Source: JAFMJV01 sp034436555
GTDB taxonomy: Bacteria; Chloroflexota; Limnocylindria; Limnocylindrales; CSP1-4
Reading direction: 5' to 3'
DNA: 64,000 nucleotides
Assembly: GCA_034436555.1 (NCBI GenBank)
Contig: DAOTUU010000025.1
Coordinates: 10,362-74,361 of the forward strand
Part shown: positions 1-11,691 of the stretch, one piece after another
Position numbering within the stretch: position 1 is the first letter of the stretch
Layout of the letters: the number at the start of each line of letters is the position of its first letter
Notes under the pieces: generated by a model
What the model was told of the DNA's origin: nothing
Database searches by the model: none
The model's input: the letters and a program-made list of their open reading frames with translations, nothing else
Made by a program: the position numbers and the translations under genes

Positions 1-2072
1 TCCAGACGAGAGATCGCCTCGGCGGCGTCACCATGCCGGGCCTCGAACAGGGCGCGCGCCTGAAGGGCCTGGATCCGGCGGTCGCCATCGAGGCCGTCGA
101 TCCGGTCGAGCTGGTCCAGGTACCGGCGCGCAGCGTCGGGACGGTCCACGCGGACGCACATCTCGACGGCCTGGGCCAGGTAGAGCGCCCCGAACGGATG
201 ATCGAGCCATTCTCCGGCGCGTCCTTCCACGGCCGCCAGGCGCGTGAGCGTGGCCGTCGCATCGCCGAGCTGCGACGACGCCCGGGCGCGGATCCATGAC
301 GCCGCAGCCGTGACGTAGTCATCGCCCAGTCGCTGCGCCAAGCGCTCGGCACGGTCCAACTCGGCATCCGCGTCGGCGTACCGGCCCAGCTCGACGAGGG
401 CCGAGGAGCGATACATCCGCAGGCGGGCCTCCGCCCGCGGTCCGGGGACCCACGCCAGGGCCTCATCACAGGTCTCGAGGCAGCGCACCGTCTCGCCCAG
501 GTTGCCGTACACGAGCGCGACCAGCGCGGTCAGGATCCGCGTCTCCCAGCGTCGCCGGCCGAGTCGCGCCGCGCCCGCGCGGGCGTCGAGCATCAGCGGC
601 TCGGCCTTGTGAAGCGACGCCCGGTCACCACGACCGGCCAGAGCGCGGGCGCGCGCTTCGAGCGCGCGGACGGAGGTGGCCGGCCCCACGACAGCCGGAT
701 CCGCGGCCAGGATCTCGGTCGCGATCCTCTCGGCCGTGTCGATCCCCTGCTGCATGGCGGAGCGGTCGAGCGCCTGCTCTGCGCGCACACCGTGGAGCGT
801 GGTGGCATCCCCGGCCGCGAGCGCGGCCGCCTCCAGGCGTTCGAGGATCTCCGCCCGATCGGCGAACCGGAACAGCGGGAGAAGGGCCCGGGCGTGCTCC
901 AGCTCCAGGACCGGGTATCCCGCTCGCGTGGCCGCCGGGATCGCGCGCACGAGGCTCACCAGCTGCGCTTCATCGAGGGCGTCGATGGCCGGTCCACCCA
1001 GGTTCGACAAGGACGCTGCCGCAGCGTCAGGCAGTCCCGCTCGGAGCAGGACGTCCACGGCATGGTGCGGGGCGCCGCGCTCGAGGTACCGGGTCGCGGC
1101 CGGCTCCGCGACCGCGGCCGTGAGCGGGGCGCGCTCGGCCAGGATCGAGCGCGCGGGCTCCGGGACGCGCCACCAACCGCCTGGCAGCTCGGTCATGGGA
1201 AGGCCCGCGTCCCGCAGGGCCGTGGGGCCAGTCGGTGCGGCCGCCGTCACGATCACGTCATCGACCGCCGGCAGATGGGCCAGCTCGGCACACCCGCTCC
1301 GGTCGGCTGGTGACAGGCGTTCCAGCATCCGCTCCACCAGCACCCGCGCTCCCGTCCGTGGATCGGCCAGGTCCGGCCAGAGGGCCGGCGGCCCCAGCTG
1401 GTCGGCACCACCAGGACCCGGGCGAGCGGCGAGCATCACGATGGCTGCAGCCCATCCCTGGGTCGCGCGGTGGACGGCGAGAGCGGCATCCCGGTCCGTG
1501 CCGGGCCCTAGGATGTGCTCGAGAAGCGTCACGGTCTCGTGGGCGCGAAAGGACAGGTCCGCGGTCCCGAGGACGGCATGCCGGGATGACGACCGCAAAC
1601 CCTCGAGCGGCCCGGGCAGCCATCGGCCGGCGAGCGCCAGGACATGCGGCGGTCCCAGCAGCCGGCCGAGCGTGACCAGGAGCTCCACGGTGCCGGGGTC
1701 GGCCCGTTCGACGTCATCGAACGCGAGCAGCTGGCGTCGGGACTCGCCCGCCAGGTCGTCCAGGATGACATCCGCGATCCGACCCGGGTCCGCCTCTGCG
1801 AGCGTGCCCAGGAGATCGGCAAGCAGACCACGGCCCGACGCACGGAACGAGCGGGCGAGGCCGGCGGGCAGGTCCGGCAGGCCGCGTCCCTCTCCGAGCG
1901 TCACCACGATGCCATGACCGTTGGTCGCGGCGACGTCCAGCAGCAACGACGTCTTGCCGTAACCGCCGCCCGCCACGACGAGCGATACCCGAGCGCTCAA
2001 CACGCGGTCGACCAGTTCCGTCCGAGCGATGTGGCGGGCGATGGGACGCGCGGACCCCGCTTCGCCCACCAT
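1..2072 (-). CDS. MalT/LuxR-type ATP-dependent transcriptional regulator (3' end outside window)
   Basis: About 690 codons run leftward to the window edge without a stop, so the C-terminus is missing. The N-terminus (PIARHIARTELVDRVL) followed by VVAGGGYGKTSLL fits the MalT/STAND pattern in which a short basic lead precedes a Walker A; the P-loop lysine is about residue 40. LLAFDDVERAD near residue 110 is the Walker B region. The remaining ~500 residues are alanine-rich helical pairs of the MalT TPR-like kind (for example ALFEARHGDAAEAISRL at the window edge). Such proteins normally end in a LuxR HTH, which would lie beyond position 1, so DNA binding is inferred. I took ATG at 2072 because family similarity starts there; no clear ribosome-binding site is seen and an upstream start is possible. 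The inducer is unknown. The gene is divergent from amtB. Confidence 0.8.
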   Translation of the reverse strand, partial: MVGEAGSARPIARHIARTELVDRVLSARVSLVVAGGGYGKTSLLLDVAATNGHGIVVTLGEGRGLPDLPAGLARSFRASGRGLLADLLGTLAEADPGRIADVILDDLAGESRRQLLAFDDVERADPGTVELLVTLGRLLGPPHVLALAGRWLPGPLEGLRSSSRHAVLGTADLSFRAHETVTLLEHILGPGTDRDAALAVHRATQGWAAAIVMLAARPGPGGADQLGPPALWPDLADPRTGARVLVERMLERLSPADRSGCAELAHLPAVDDVIVTAAAPTGPTALRDAGLPMTELPGGWWRVPEPARSILAERAPLTAAVAEPAATRYLERGAPHHAVDVLLRAGLPDAAAASLSNLGGPAIDALDEAQLVSLVRAIPAATRAGYPVLELEHARALLPLFRFADRAEILERLEAAALAAGDATTLHGVRAEQALDRSAMQQGIDTAERIATEILAADPAVVGPATSVRALEARARALAGRGDRASLHKAEPLMLDARAGAARLGRRRWETRILTALVALVYGNLGETVRCLETCDEALAWVPGPRAEARLRMYRSSALVELGRYADADAELDRAERLAQRLGDDYVTAAASWIRARASSQLGDATATLTRLAAVEGRAGEWLDHPFGALYLAQAVEMCVRVDRPDAARRYLDQLDRIDGLDGDRRIQALQARALFEARHGDAAEAISRL

Positions 2073-2398
2073 CGATGGGCGAGGGGGTGACGAGGTCGCG
2101 GGACGCGGGCGCAGCCCGGCCCGTGGGGATCGGCACACCGCAGGGTCTCCTCCGGTCCGGGCTCGGTCGCCCGGGCGCTCGTCGGCGCGCATCGAATCCT
2201 CGCGCATCCGGTCAACCGCCGCGCCACCCCGTGACGACACACCAGGTCGAACGCGGCCAAGCCCGCAAACCGAACTGCCACTGGTGGGTCGCTGAACCTC
2301 CACTCCCGTGGCGCTGACCTGCCCCTGCCGCGGGACCTAGCCTCCGGTCCACGTCTGAGCCGGTGATGGAGCGGCTCCGCGCAAGGGGAGGTAGGCCG
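2073..2398. other. Divergent intergenic region, regulator/amtB
   Basis: This 326-bp gap between the MalT-like gene (leftward) and amtB (rightward) holds no credible ORF. It should contain both promoters. A GGGGAGG ribosome-binding site lies just before the amtB ATG at 2399. No GlnR-like or other recognised operator could be identified. Confidence 0.6.
2314..2343 (+). promoter_or_regulatory. Weak candidate promoter for amtB
   Basis: CTGACC (2314-2319) and TAGCCT (2338-2343) are separated by 18 bp and lie about 55 bp upstream of the amtB start. They match the sigma-70 consensus at 4/6 and 3/6 positions. In such GC-rich DNA this could be chance. Confidence 0.25.
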
Positions 2399-3628
2399 AT
2401 GCCTGCTGCGATCGACGCCGGGAACACAGTCTGGCTGCTCATGTCCACGGCGCTGGTGATGTTCATGCTGCCGGGGCTCGCGTTGTTCTACGGCGGCCTC
2501 GTCCGCCGCAAGAACGTGCTGTCCACAATCATCCACAGCTTCTTCGGGTTGGCCCTGGCGACCGTGGTCTGGGTCATCGTCGGCTTCAGCCTGGCCTTCG
2601 CGCCGTCGGTCAACGGCGCGGGAATCATCGGCGGGCTCGACTTCGCGCTGTTCAACGGCGTGGGGATGGAACCCAGCACGGTCTACGCGACGAGCGTGCC
2701 GTTCGTGTTGTTCGCTGCGTTCCAGATGATGTTCGCGGCCATCACGCCGGCGCTCATCACGGGCGCGTTCGCCGAGCGCAAGCGGTTCGGAGCGTTCGTG
2801 CTGTTCACGATCGCCTGGTCGCTGCTCATCTACTCGCCGCTCGCCACTGGGTCTGGTCGCCGGACGGCTGGCTGCTCAAGCTGGGCGCCCTCGACTATCC
2901 CGGCGGCACCGTGGTCCACATCGCCTCGGGCGTGTCCGCCCTGGTGGCGGCCCTGGTCATCGGTCACCGCCACAAGAACGGGGACAAGATGATCCCCATG
3001 ACGTGCCCATGACCGTCCTGGGCGCGGGCATCCTGTGGTTCGGTTGGTTCGGGTTCAACGTCGGCTCCGCGGTGGCAGCCGACGGCCGCGCAGCGATGGC
3101 GCTCATGGTCACGACCGTGGCCGCCGCGGCCGGCATGCTCAGCTGGGTCGGCGCGCAGTGGGCGCGCACCCGCAAGGGCAGCGTGGTGGGGGCCGCCGCC
3201 GGCGCCATCGCCGGCCTGGTCGCGATCACGCCAGCCTCCGGCTTTGTGGGCGTGGGCGGCGCGTTGATGATCGGCCTGGTCGTGGGCGCGCTGTCGTACG
3301 GCGCCTCGGTCCTGCTCCATGAGCGGGTCCCGGTGGACGATGCCCTGGACGTGTTCGTGTCCACGGCGTGGGCGGCATGTGGGGCGCCGTCGCCACCGGC
3401 ATCTTTGCGGTCGCGGCGATCGGCGGCTTCGGCGGCGTGATCGAGGGCAACGTCACGCGGCTGGTCCACCAGGTCGTCGCGGTCGTGGCCACCGTCGCCT
3501 TCGCGGGAATCGGGACCTTCCTGATCATCAAGGTCATCGACCTGGTCCTCGGGCTCCGGGTGCCGGAGGACGCCGAGGAGCTGGGCCTGGACCTGGCGGT
3601 CCACGGCGAGGTCGCCTACCAGTCCTGA
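2399..3628 (+). pseudogene. amtB: Ammonium transporter AmtB, interrupted by three single-base deletions
   Basis: The protein would be about 410 aa with 11 membrane helices and would move ammonium/ammonia across the inner membrane. Start ATG 2399 follows GGGGAGG. Frame 1 reads MPAAIDAGNTVWLLMSTALV up to LLIYSPLA. One C is then missing near 2845 (GCCACTGG where GCCCACTGG would give AHWVW). Frame 2 runs through VVHIASGVSALVAAL to about 2996, where a C run is one base short (expected MIPHDVPMTV). Frame 3 runs from MTVLGAGILWFGWFGFN to about 3356, where a G is missing (expected DVFGVHGVGGMWG). The sum is -3, so the last segment returns to the starting frame and ends at TGA 3628. Both pore histidines (VVHIASG and VHGVGG) and all core motifs persist on the three frames, so decay is recent or the indels are sequence errors. 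No GlnK gene is adjacent. Confidence 0.85.
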
Positions 3629-3639
3629 TCCATGACCAC

Positions 3640-3665
3640 GGGTGGCCCGCCCCGCGGCGCCACCC
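3640..3665. terminator. Hairpin between convergent amtB and histidine kinase
   Basis: GGGTGGC (3640-3646) pairs perfectly with GCCACCC (3659-3665) across a 12-nt loop that has its own CGC/GCG complementarity. It sits between the amtB stop and the 3' end of the leftward kinase gene, so it could terminate from both sides. There is no T-tract, which is common in very GC-rich genomes. Confidence 0.45.
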
Positions 3666-3738
3666 ATCCCTCACGCTCCTCCGTCCCGACCCGGTGCCCT
3701 CCCCCGAGGCGCCGGGTCGGCGATTCCCGCCCGGTGAT

Positions 3739-4965
3739 TCAGCGCTCGCGGACCAGCCCCAGCTCCAGCACGAACTGGCTGCCCGCCGGCACCCGGGGTT
3801 CCACCCGCAGGTCCCCGCCCATGGACCGCGCCAGGTGCCGCGCCGCGAACAGTCCGATCCCGGCGCCGCGCGGCGAGTCGTCCAGCCGCACGAACGGCTC
3901 GAAGATGCGCTCCCGCCACTGCTCCGGGATGCCCGGGCCATCGTCCGTGACGGCCAGGAAGGCGCGCTCGCCCAGGCTCCAGCCGTAGACGTCGATGGTG
4001 CCGCCCTGGGGCGCGTACTTGGACGCGTTCTCCAGGAGATAGCCCAGCAGCCGCCGCAGCAGCTCGTCGGACGCAAGGGCGCGCAGGGGCCGCTCGGTGA
4101 AGGTGGTCTTGACCACGTGGCGGCGCATCATCGGGGCGAGGTCGCGGACCTCCGCCTCCACCACCTCGGCGATGTCGATCGCGCTCAGCGCCGTCACGGC
4201 CGACGGGAACACGCGCAGGCTCTCCAGGATGGAGTCCACGGTGCGATCCAGGCGGTCCACCTGGTTGAGCGCCTCCTGCTCCCACTGGGCGGCATCCGGC
4301 TGCTCGGTCGCTTGGATCCGCCCACCAAGCAGCTCGACGTAGGCGCGCACCACGGCCAACGGGGTGCGCAGGGCATGGGTCACGACCGCGACCAGGTTGG
4401 CGCGGGCCTCGTCGATGGCCCGCAGCGACTCCAGCTGGGTCGCCGCCTCGTCCTGGAGTCGATGCTTCTCGACGAGTCCCGCGAGGAGGCCGGCCAGGGT
4501 CTCCAGGAACCCCACGGCCGCATCGCTGAAGTCGCGCCGCTCCACCGTCTGGACGTTGAGCACGCCCACCACCTGGTCGTTCCACAGCAGCGGCACCGAG
4601 CACATCGAGGTGAAGCGCGCCTGGTCCACCCCCCGGATCCACGCGAAGCGCGCGTCCTCCTTGACGTCCGGCGTGGTGACCGGCCTGCGGTCCTGCGCCA
4701 CGAGACCGGTGATCCCCTGCCCCAGGCGCAGGCGCGCCACCCCCACCGCGTGCTGATCGAGCCCGTTCGTCGCGGCGAGCGTGACACCGGTCCCGTCGCG
4801 GTCCATGAGGTACAGCGACACGACCTCGGCGCGCGAGGCCGCCCGAGCGCGATCGATGATCGTGCCCATCAGCTCATCCCAGGTGCGGGCGGACGCGGCA
4901 AGCCGGGCGACCTCCGCCAGGAAGGTCAGCTCATCGAGATGCTGGGATGCGTCGGGTGCAGTCAT
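3739..4965 (-). CDS. Soluble GAF-domain sensor histidine kinase
   Basis: This 408-aa protein has no signal peptide or membrane helix and is predicted to be cytosolic. A GAF domain spans roughly residues 12-165 (VVSLYLMDRD, SVPLLWNDQVVGVLNV). A dimerisation/phosphoacceptor helix follows, with THALRTPLAVV and the phospho-accepting His at about 197. The HATPase domain shows the N box (LLENASKYAP, ~311), G1 (DDGPGIPE, ~341), F box (IFEPFVRL) and G2 (GAGIGLFAARHL, ~367). Oddity: the acidic residue that normally follows the H-box histidine (H-E/D-L-R-T-P) is Ala here, which may lower kinase or phosphatase activity. No response regulator gene is nearby, so the partner is unknown. It converges on amtB; a link to nitrogen sensing is only a guess. 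Function class is certain, stimulus is not. Confidence 0.93.
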   Translation of the reverse strand: MTAPDASQHLDELTFLAEVARLAASARTWDELMGTIIDRARAASRAEVVSLYLMDRDGTGVTLAATNGLDQHAVGVARLRLGQGITGLVAQDRRPVTTPDVKEDARFAWIRGVDQARFTSMCSVPLLWNDQVVGVLNVQTVERRDFSDAAVGFLETLAGLLAGLVEKHRLQDEAATQLESLRAIDEARANLVAVVTHALRTPLAVVRAYVELLGGRIQATEQPDAAQWEQEALNQVDRLDRTVDSILESLRVFPSAVTALSAIDIAEVVEAEVRDLAPMMRRHVVKTTFTERPLRALASDELLRRLLGYLLENASKYAPQGGTIDVYGWSLGERAFLAVTDDGPGIPEQWRERIFEPFVRLDDSPRGAGIGLFAARHLARSMGGDLRVEPRVPAGSQFVLELGLVRER

Positions 4966-5012
4966 GCCGATCCGCCGGTCGGTGCCGTCTCGCGCCGCTC
5001 ACGCGCGCCTGC

Positions 5013-8744
<3,732 letters not shown>

Positions 8745-8814
8745 CCACCGAGTGTACCCGCGTGCGCGCAGGGACCCACCGGATGACCCACAGCGGGGCA
8801 GGTGGCCGGCGTCC

Positions 8815-9825
8815 TCAGCGGAGCGTGTCGGGTCCCCCGTCCCCGGCACGCAGGATCGCGTCGAGCTCGCGGCGGGTGGGCGCACCTGTCAGGTCGCCCA
8901 CGGTGGACACGACCGCGGCACCCGCCGCGTTGCCCGCCCGGAGCGCACCCATCGGATCGGCGCCCTCCAGCACCGACGCGATCCAGGCGGCGCAGAACGC
9001 GTCCCCGGCACCGACCGGATCGACCACGCGGACGGGCAGTCCGGGTGCCGCCTCGCCCGCCACCGATCCGTCCGGCGCGAGGCGCCGCTCGAGGGCCCCG
9101 GCGGCGCCCAGCTTCACGACCACGCGCGCGGGGCCCAGCGCCAGGAGCGCATCGGCGGCGGCGACCGGATCGGCGCGGCCTCCCTGCTCCAGCGTCGGCG
9201 CCAGGCCCGCCACGACGGCGACCTCGTCCAGGCCGCCGAACACCACGTCGCAGCGGGCGGCGAACGCCGCGAGCACGCGAGCGGCATCCGCCTCGGACCA
9301 CAGCCGGCGGCGGATGTTGAGGTCCAGGCTGACGCGGGCTCCCGAGGCGCGACCGAGCTCCAGCGCCGCATCCACGGCCGCATCCGCGCCGGCCGAGATG
9401 GCCGGGGTGATGCCCGTGAGGTGGAGCCAGTCTGCACCCGTGAACGCGCCATCGGCCGCCGCGACCCGCACATCGTCCGCGGTGATGCGCGAGGCGGCGG
9501 ACCCGGCGCGATGGTAGATCACCTCCATGGGCCCCAGGTCGCGCAGCTCCCGGATCATCAGGCCTGTCGGGGCGGCCGGGTCCGTCAGCAGCCAGCGCAC
9601 GTCGACGCCCTCGCCGCGCAGCCTGCGCCGGATGACCGTGCCGAACGCGTCCGCGCCCACGCGACCCAGGTAGCGCACCTCGTGCCCAAGGCGGACCAGC
9701 GCCACCGCGACGTTCGCCTCCGCGCCCGCGACGGTGCGCAGGAACGTGCCGGACTCGGCGAGCGGCCCTCGGTCCGCCGCGACGAGCGAGACCAGGCACT
9801 CCCCGAGCGTGACGATGCGCGCCAT
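8815..9825 (-). CDS. PfkB-family sugar kinase, probably 2-keto-3-deoxygluconate kinase
   Basis: The 336-aa protein belongs to the ribokinase/PfkB fold. The N-terminal part has GAEANVAVALVRLG, as in KDG kinases, and the C-terminal signature is DPVGAGDAFCAAW with the catalytic Asp at about 275. Its ATG (9825-9823) overlaps the TGA of the upstream KDPG aldolase gene by one base (TGATG), which implies translational coupling. A kinase plus KDPG aldolase pair is the usual lower half of sugar-acid or semi-phosphorylative Entner-Doudoroff catabolism: KDG is phosphorylated to KDPG and then cleaved to pyruvate and glyceraldehyde 3-phosphate. The substrate is inferred from this context; other 2-keto-3-deoxy sugar acids or fructose are possible. 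It lies in the cytosol. Confidence 0.85.
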   Translation of the reverse strand: MARIVTLGECLVSLVAADRGPLAESGTFLRTVAGAEANVAVALVRLGHEVRYLGRVGADAFGTVIRRRLRGEGVDVRWLLTDPAAPTGLMIRELRDLGPMEVIYHRAGSAASRITADDVRVAAADGAFTGADWLHLTGITPAISAGADAAVDAALELGRASGARVSLDLNIRRRLWSEADAARVLAAFAARCDVVFGGLDEVAVVAGLAPTLEQGGRADPVAAADALLALGPARVVVKLGAAGALERRLAPDGSVAGEAAPGLPVRVVDPVGAGDAFCAAWIASVLEGADPMGALRAGNAAGAAVVSTVGDLTGAPTRRELDAILRAGDGGPDTLR

Positions 9826-10487
9826 CAGCCAGTCACCGTCGCCGCGTCGATGGCCTCCCGGACGCGCAGCCCGCGCTGGCGCACCCCGTCGGGCGTGCCG
9901 TCCCCGATGAGCCACGATCCCAGGCCCACGGCCACGGCACCCGCCCGGATGAAGTCGGCCGCGTTGTCGGCGGTCACGCCGCCCGTGGGCAGGAGCGGGA
10001 TCTCCGGCAGCGGCCCTCGCAGCTCCCGGATGAACGCCGGGCCCGCGGCGGAGGCCGGGAACAGCTTCACCCCCGCCGCACCCGCATCCCAGGCGCGCAC
10101 GACCTCCGTGGGCGTGAGCGCGCCCGGGAACGCCGGGATGCCTCGGGCCGCCGCCCAGGCAACGAGCGCCTCGTCCGTGTGCGGGCTGACCAGGAACGTG
10201 GCGCCCGCGTCCGCGGCGCGCTCGGCGGCTGCCACGGAGCGCACCGTCCCGGCTCCCACCAGCAGTCGCCCGGCGAACGTGTCCGCGAGCTCCCGGATCG
10301 ATCCCAGGGCGGTGTCGATGGGGTCGTTGAGGGTGATCTCGAGGCAGCCGATCCCGGCGGCCAGCAGCCCGTCGGCCACGCCGACCACGCGCGCCGGGTC
10401 CAGGCGCCGCGCGATGGCCACGACCCGACCCCCGACGACCTCCGCCGGCAGCGGCGGGCGCGAGGTGACAGACGGCTCTCGCGTCAT
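9825..10487 (-). CDS. eda: 2-keto-3-deoxy-6-phosphogluconate (KDPG) aldolase
   Basis: A 220-aa class I aldolase with a TIM-barrel pattern. The Schiff-base lysine is in AGVKLFPAS (K141). The catalytic Glu is in GIGCLEITLND (E50), and VGAGTVRS and FLVSPHTDE are the conserved phosphate- and substrate-site strands. It cleaves KDPG (or the galactonate analogue) to pyruvate and glyceraldehyde 3-phosphate. Start ATG 10487 gives the usual family length; the frame is open further upstream, but that stretch overlaps the inverted repeat at 10521-10551 and looks non-coding. First gene of the leftward set, one-base overlap with the kinase gene. Confidence 0.94.
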   Translation of the reverse strand: MTREPSVTSRPPLPAEVVGGRVVAIARRLDPARVVGVADGLLAAGIGCLEITLNDPIDTALGSIRELADTFAGRLLVGAGTVRSVAAAERAADAGATFLVSPHTDEALVAWAAARGIPAFPGALTPTEVVRAWDAGAAGVKLFPASAAGPAFIRELRGPLPEIPLLPTGGVTADNAADFIRAGAVAVGLGSWLIGDGTPDGVRQRGLRVREAIDAATVTG

Positions 10488-10520
10488 GGGCGGATCGACC
10501 TCCGGGCGTGGGCTGTGCAG

Positions 10521-10551
10521 GGGTATCCTCGGGTGAGGCCTGAGGATACCC
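10521..10551. promoter_or_regulatory. Perfect 10-bp inverted repeat, likely operator between divergent clusters
   Basis: GGGTATCCTC (10521-10530) and GAGGATACCC (10542-10551) are exact reverse complements with an 11-bp spacer, so the arm centres are 21 bp (two helical turns) apart. It lies 34 bp upstream of eda and 315 bp upstream of the divergent SDR gene. The geometry suits a dimeric repressor binding two half sites. As RNA it could also form a hairpin in the eda leader. No regulator gene is in the cluster to pair it with. The rest of the 378-bp gap (10488-10865) holds only the orphan signal-peptide ORF at 10772. Confidence 0.5.
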
Positions 10552-10771
10552 GGACCGCCGGTCGATCCGAGGCCGGACCGCGTCCCGTGCGCGCCGGCCG
10601 GATCGGCTGACCAGGAGACGGGACCGCCGCGGAAGGAGGAGCCAGCGCCCATCGCCAGCATGCAGGTCCATGGTCACGACCCCGATCCCCGAGATGAGGA
10701 TGGCGGGTCACATGGGCGCCGCGACGGTCCGCCGAGCGGATCGGCGGCGTGGATCGGAGGGTTCCTTTCTC

Positions 10772-10852
10772 ATGCGAACGAGACACCTCCGCGGCCTCAC
10801 GGCCGTGGTCGCCCTGAGCGCGCTCGCGATCGTCGCAGTCGCGCCAGCGTGA
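10772..10852 (+). pseudogene. Orphan 26-aa signal-peptide ORF, probable remnant of a secreted binding protein
   Basis: ATG 10772 is preceded by GGAGGG at about 10 nt. The ORF reads a basic n-region (MRTRHLRG), a hydrophobic core (LTAVVALSALAIVAVA) and then stops at TGA 10850. This is what the first codons of an exported solute-binding protein look like, but no mature domain follows; the SDR gene starts 13 bp later. It may be the stump of a deleted sugar-binding protein gene. A genuine small membrane peptide or a leader ORF for the downstream operon cannot be excluded. Confidence 0.45.
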
Positions 10853-10865
10853 GCGTGAGGAACGA

Positions 10866-11687
10866 TTGACCCACCAATCGCCACCCGCCCGCGCCCGCCT
10901 CGCCGGTCGCGTCGCGGTCATCACGGGGAGCACCGGCATCGCGGCCGCGGCGGCGCACCGCTTCGCGAGGGAGGGCGCCAGGGTGTTCGCGATCTCGCGC
11001 ACGGAGGCGAACTGGCGGTCGCTCGTGGAGGCGCTGCATGCGTCTGGAGCCCAGGCGGACGGCGCCACGGCAGATCTCCAGGATGAGGTCGCCGCGGAGC
11101 GCGCCGTGGCGGGGGCCAGCGAGCGGTTCGGGCGGCTGGACGCCCTGTTCAACGTCGCGGGTGGCAGCGGCCGGCGCTTCGGAGACGGCCTCGTGGACCA
11201 GATGACGATGGACGGCTGGGAGCGCACCCTGGCGCTCAACGCACGGACGCACGTGACCGCCACCCGAGCCGTGCTGCGCCGGATGCTGGCCCAGGAACGG
11301 GACGCGGACGGCCAGCGCGGAGCCATCGTGACCATGGCCAGCATCCTCGCGGTCGCGCCCAACGCGGAGCTGTTCCCGACCCACGCCTACGCCGCGTCCA
11401 AGGGCGCCATCATCGCCCTCACCACGGCCATGGCCGCGGCGTACGTGACGCGGGGCATCCGCGTGAACGCGGTCGCGCCGGCGCTGACCACGAGCCAGAT
11501 GAGCACGCGGGCGGCGGCCGATGCCGCGACCCAGGCCTTCGCGGTCCGCCGGCAGCCGCTCGTCGGGGGCTTCCTGGCCGCCGATGACGTGGCCGCGGCC
11601 GCGCTGTTCCTGCTGTCTGGGGACTCCCGGGCGATCACCGGCCAGATGCTGGTCGTGGACGGCGGCTGGTCGGTGACGGGAGCCTGA
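10866..11687 (+). CDS. Short-chain dehydrogenase/reductase (SDR)
   Basis: A 273-aa classical SDR starting at TTG 10866, four to five bases after GAGGA. The cofactor loop is TGSTGIAAA (residues 20-28), where the last Gly of TGxxxGIG is Ala. NVAG stands in for NNAG near 96. The catalytic tetrad is N125, S159, Y175 and K179 (HAYAASKG), and the C-terminus is VVDGGWSVTGA. It oxidises or reduces an alcohol/ketone with NAD(P); the substrate is unknown. As the first gene of a run with an FAD oxidoreductase, a lactonase-like PTE protein and a MetE-core methyltransferase, and divergent from KDG kinase and KDPG aldolase, a sugar or sugar-acid dehydrogenase role is a reasonable inference. Four bases separate it from the next gene. 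Confidence 0.88.
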   Translation: MTHQSPPARARLAGRVAVITGSTGIAAAAAHRFAREGARVFAISRTEANWRSLVEALHASGAQADGATADLQDEVAAERAVAGASERFGRLDALFNVAGGSGRRFGDGLVDQMTMDGWERTLALNARTHVTATRAVLRRMLAQERDADGQRGAIVTMASILAVAPNAELFPTHAYAASKGAIIALTTAMAAAYVTRGIRVNAVAPALTTSQMSTRAAADAATQAFAVRRQPLVGGFLAADDVAAAALFLLSGDSRAITGQMLVVDGGWSVTGA

Positions 11688-11691
11688 TGCG

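Noticed and set aside
676..1917. 413-codon Ser/Arg-rich plus-strand frame
   Set aside because: Antisense shadow of the MalT-like gene, whose Walker A and helical repeats are clear on the minus strand.
2399..3628. Programmed frameshifting in amtB
   Set aside because: Three separate +1 recodings without slippery sites or stimulatory structures is implausible; deletion or sequence error is simpler.
8745..8814. Cobalamin or SAM riboswitch before metH
   Set aside because: The gap to the upstream kinase gene is only 70 bp and shows no B12-box or SAM-type helices.
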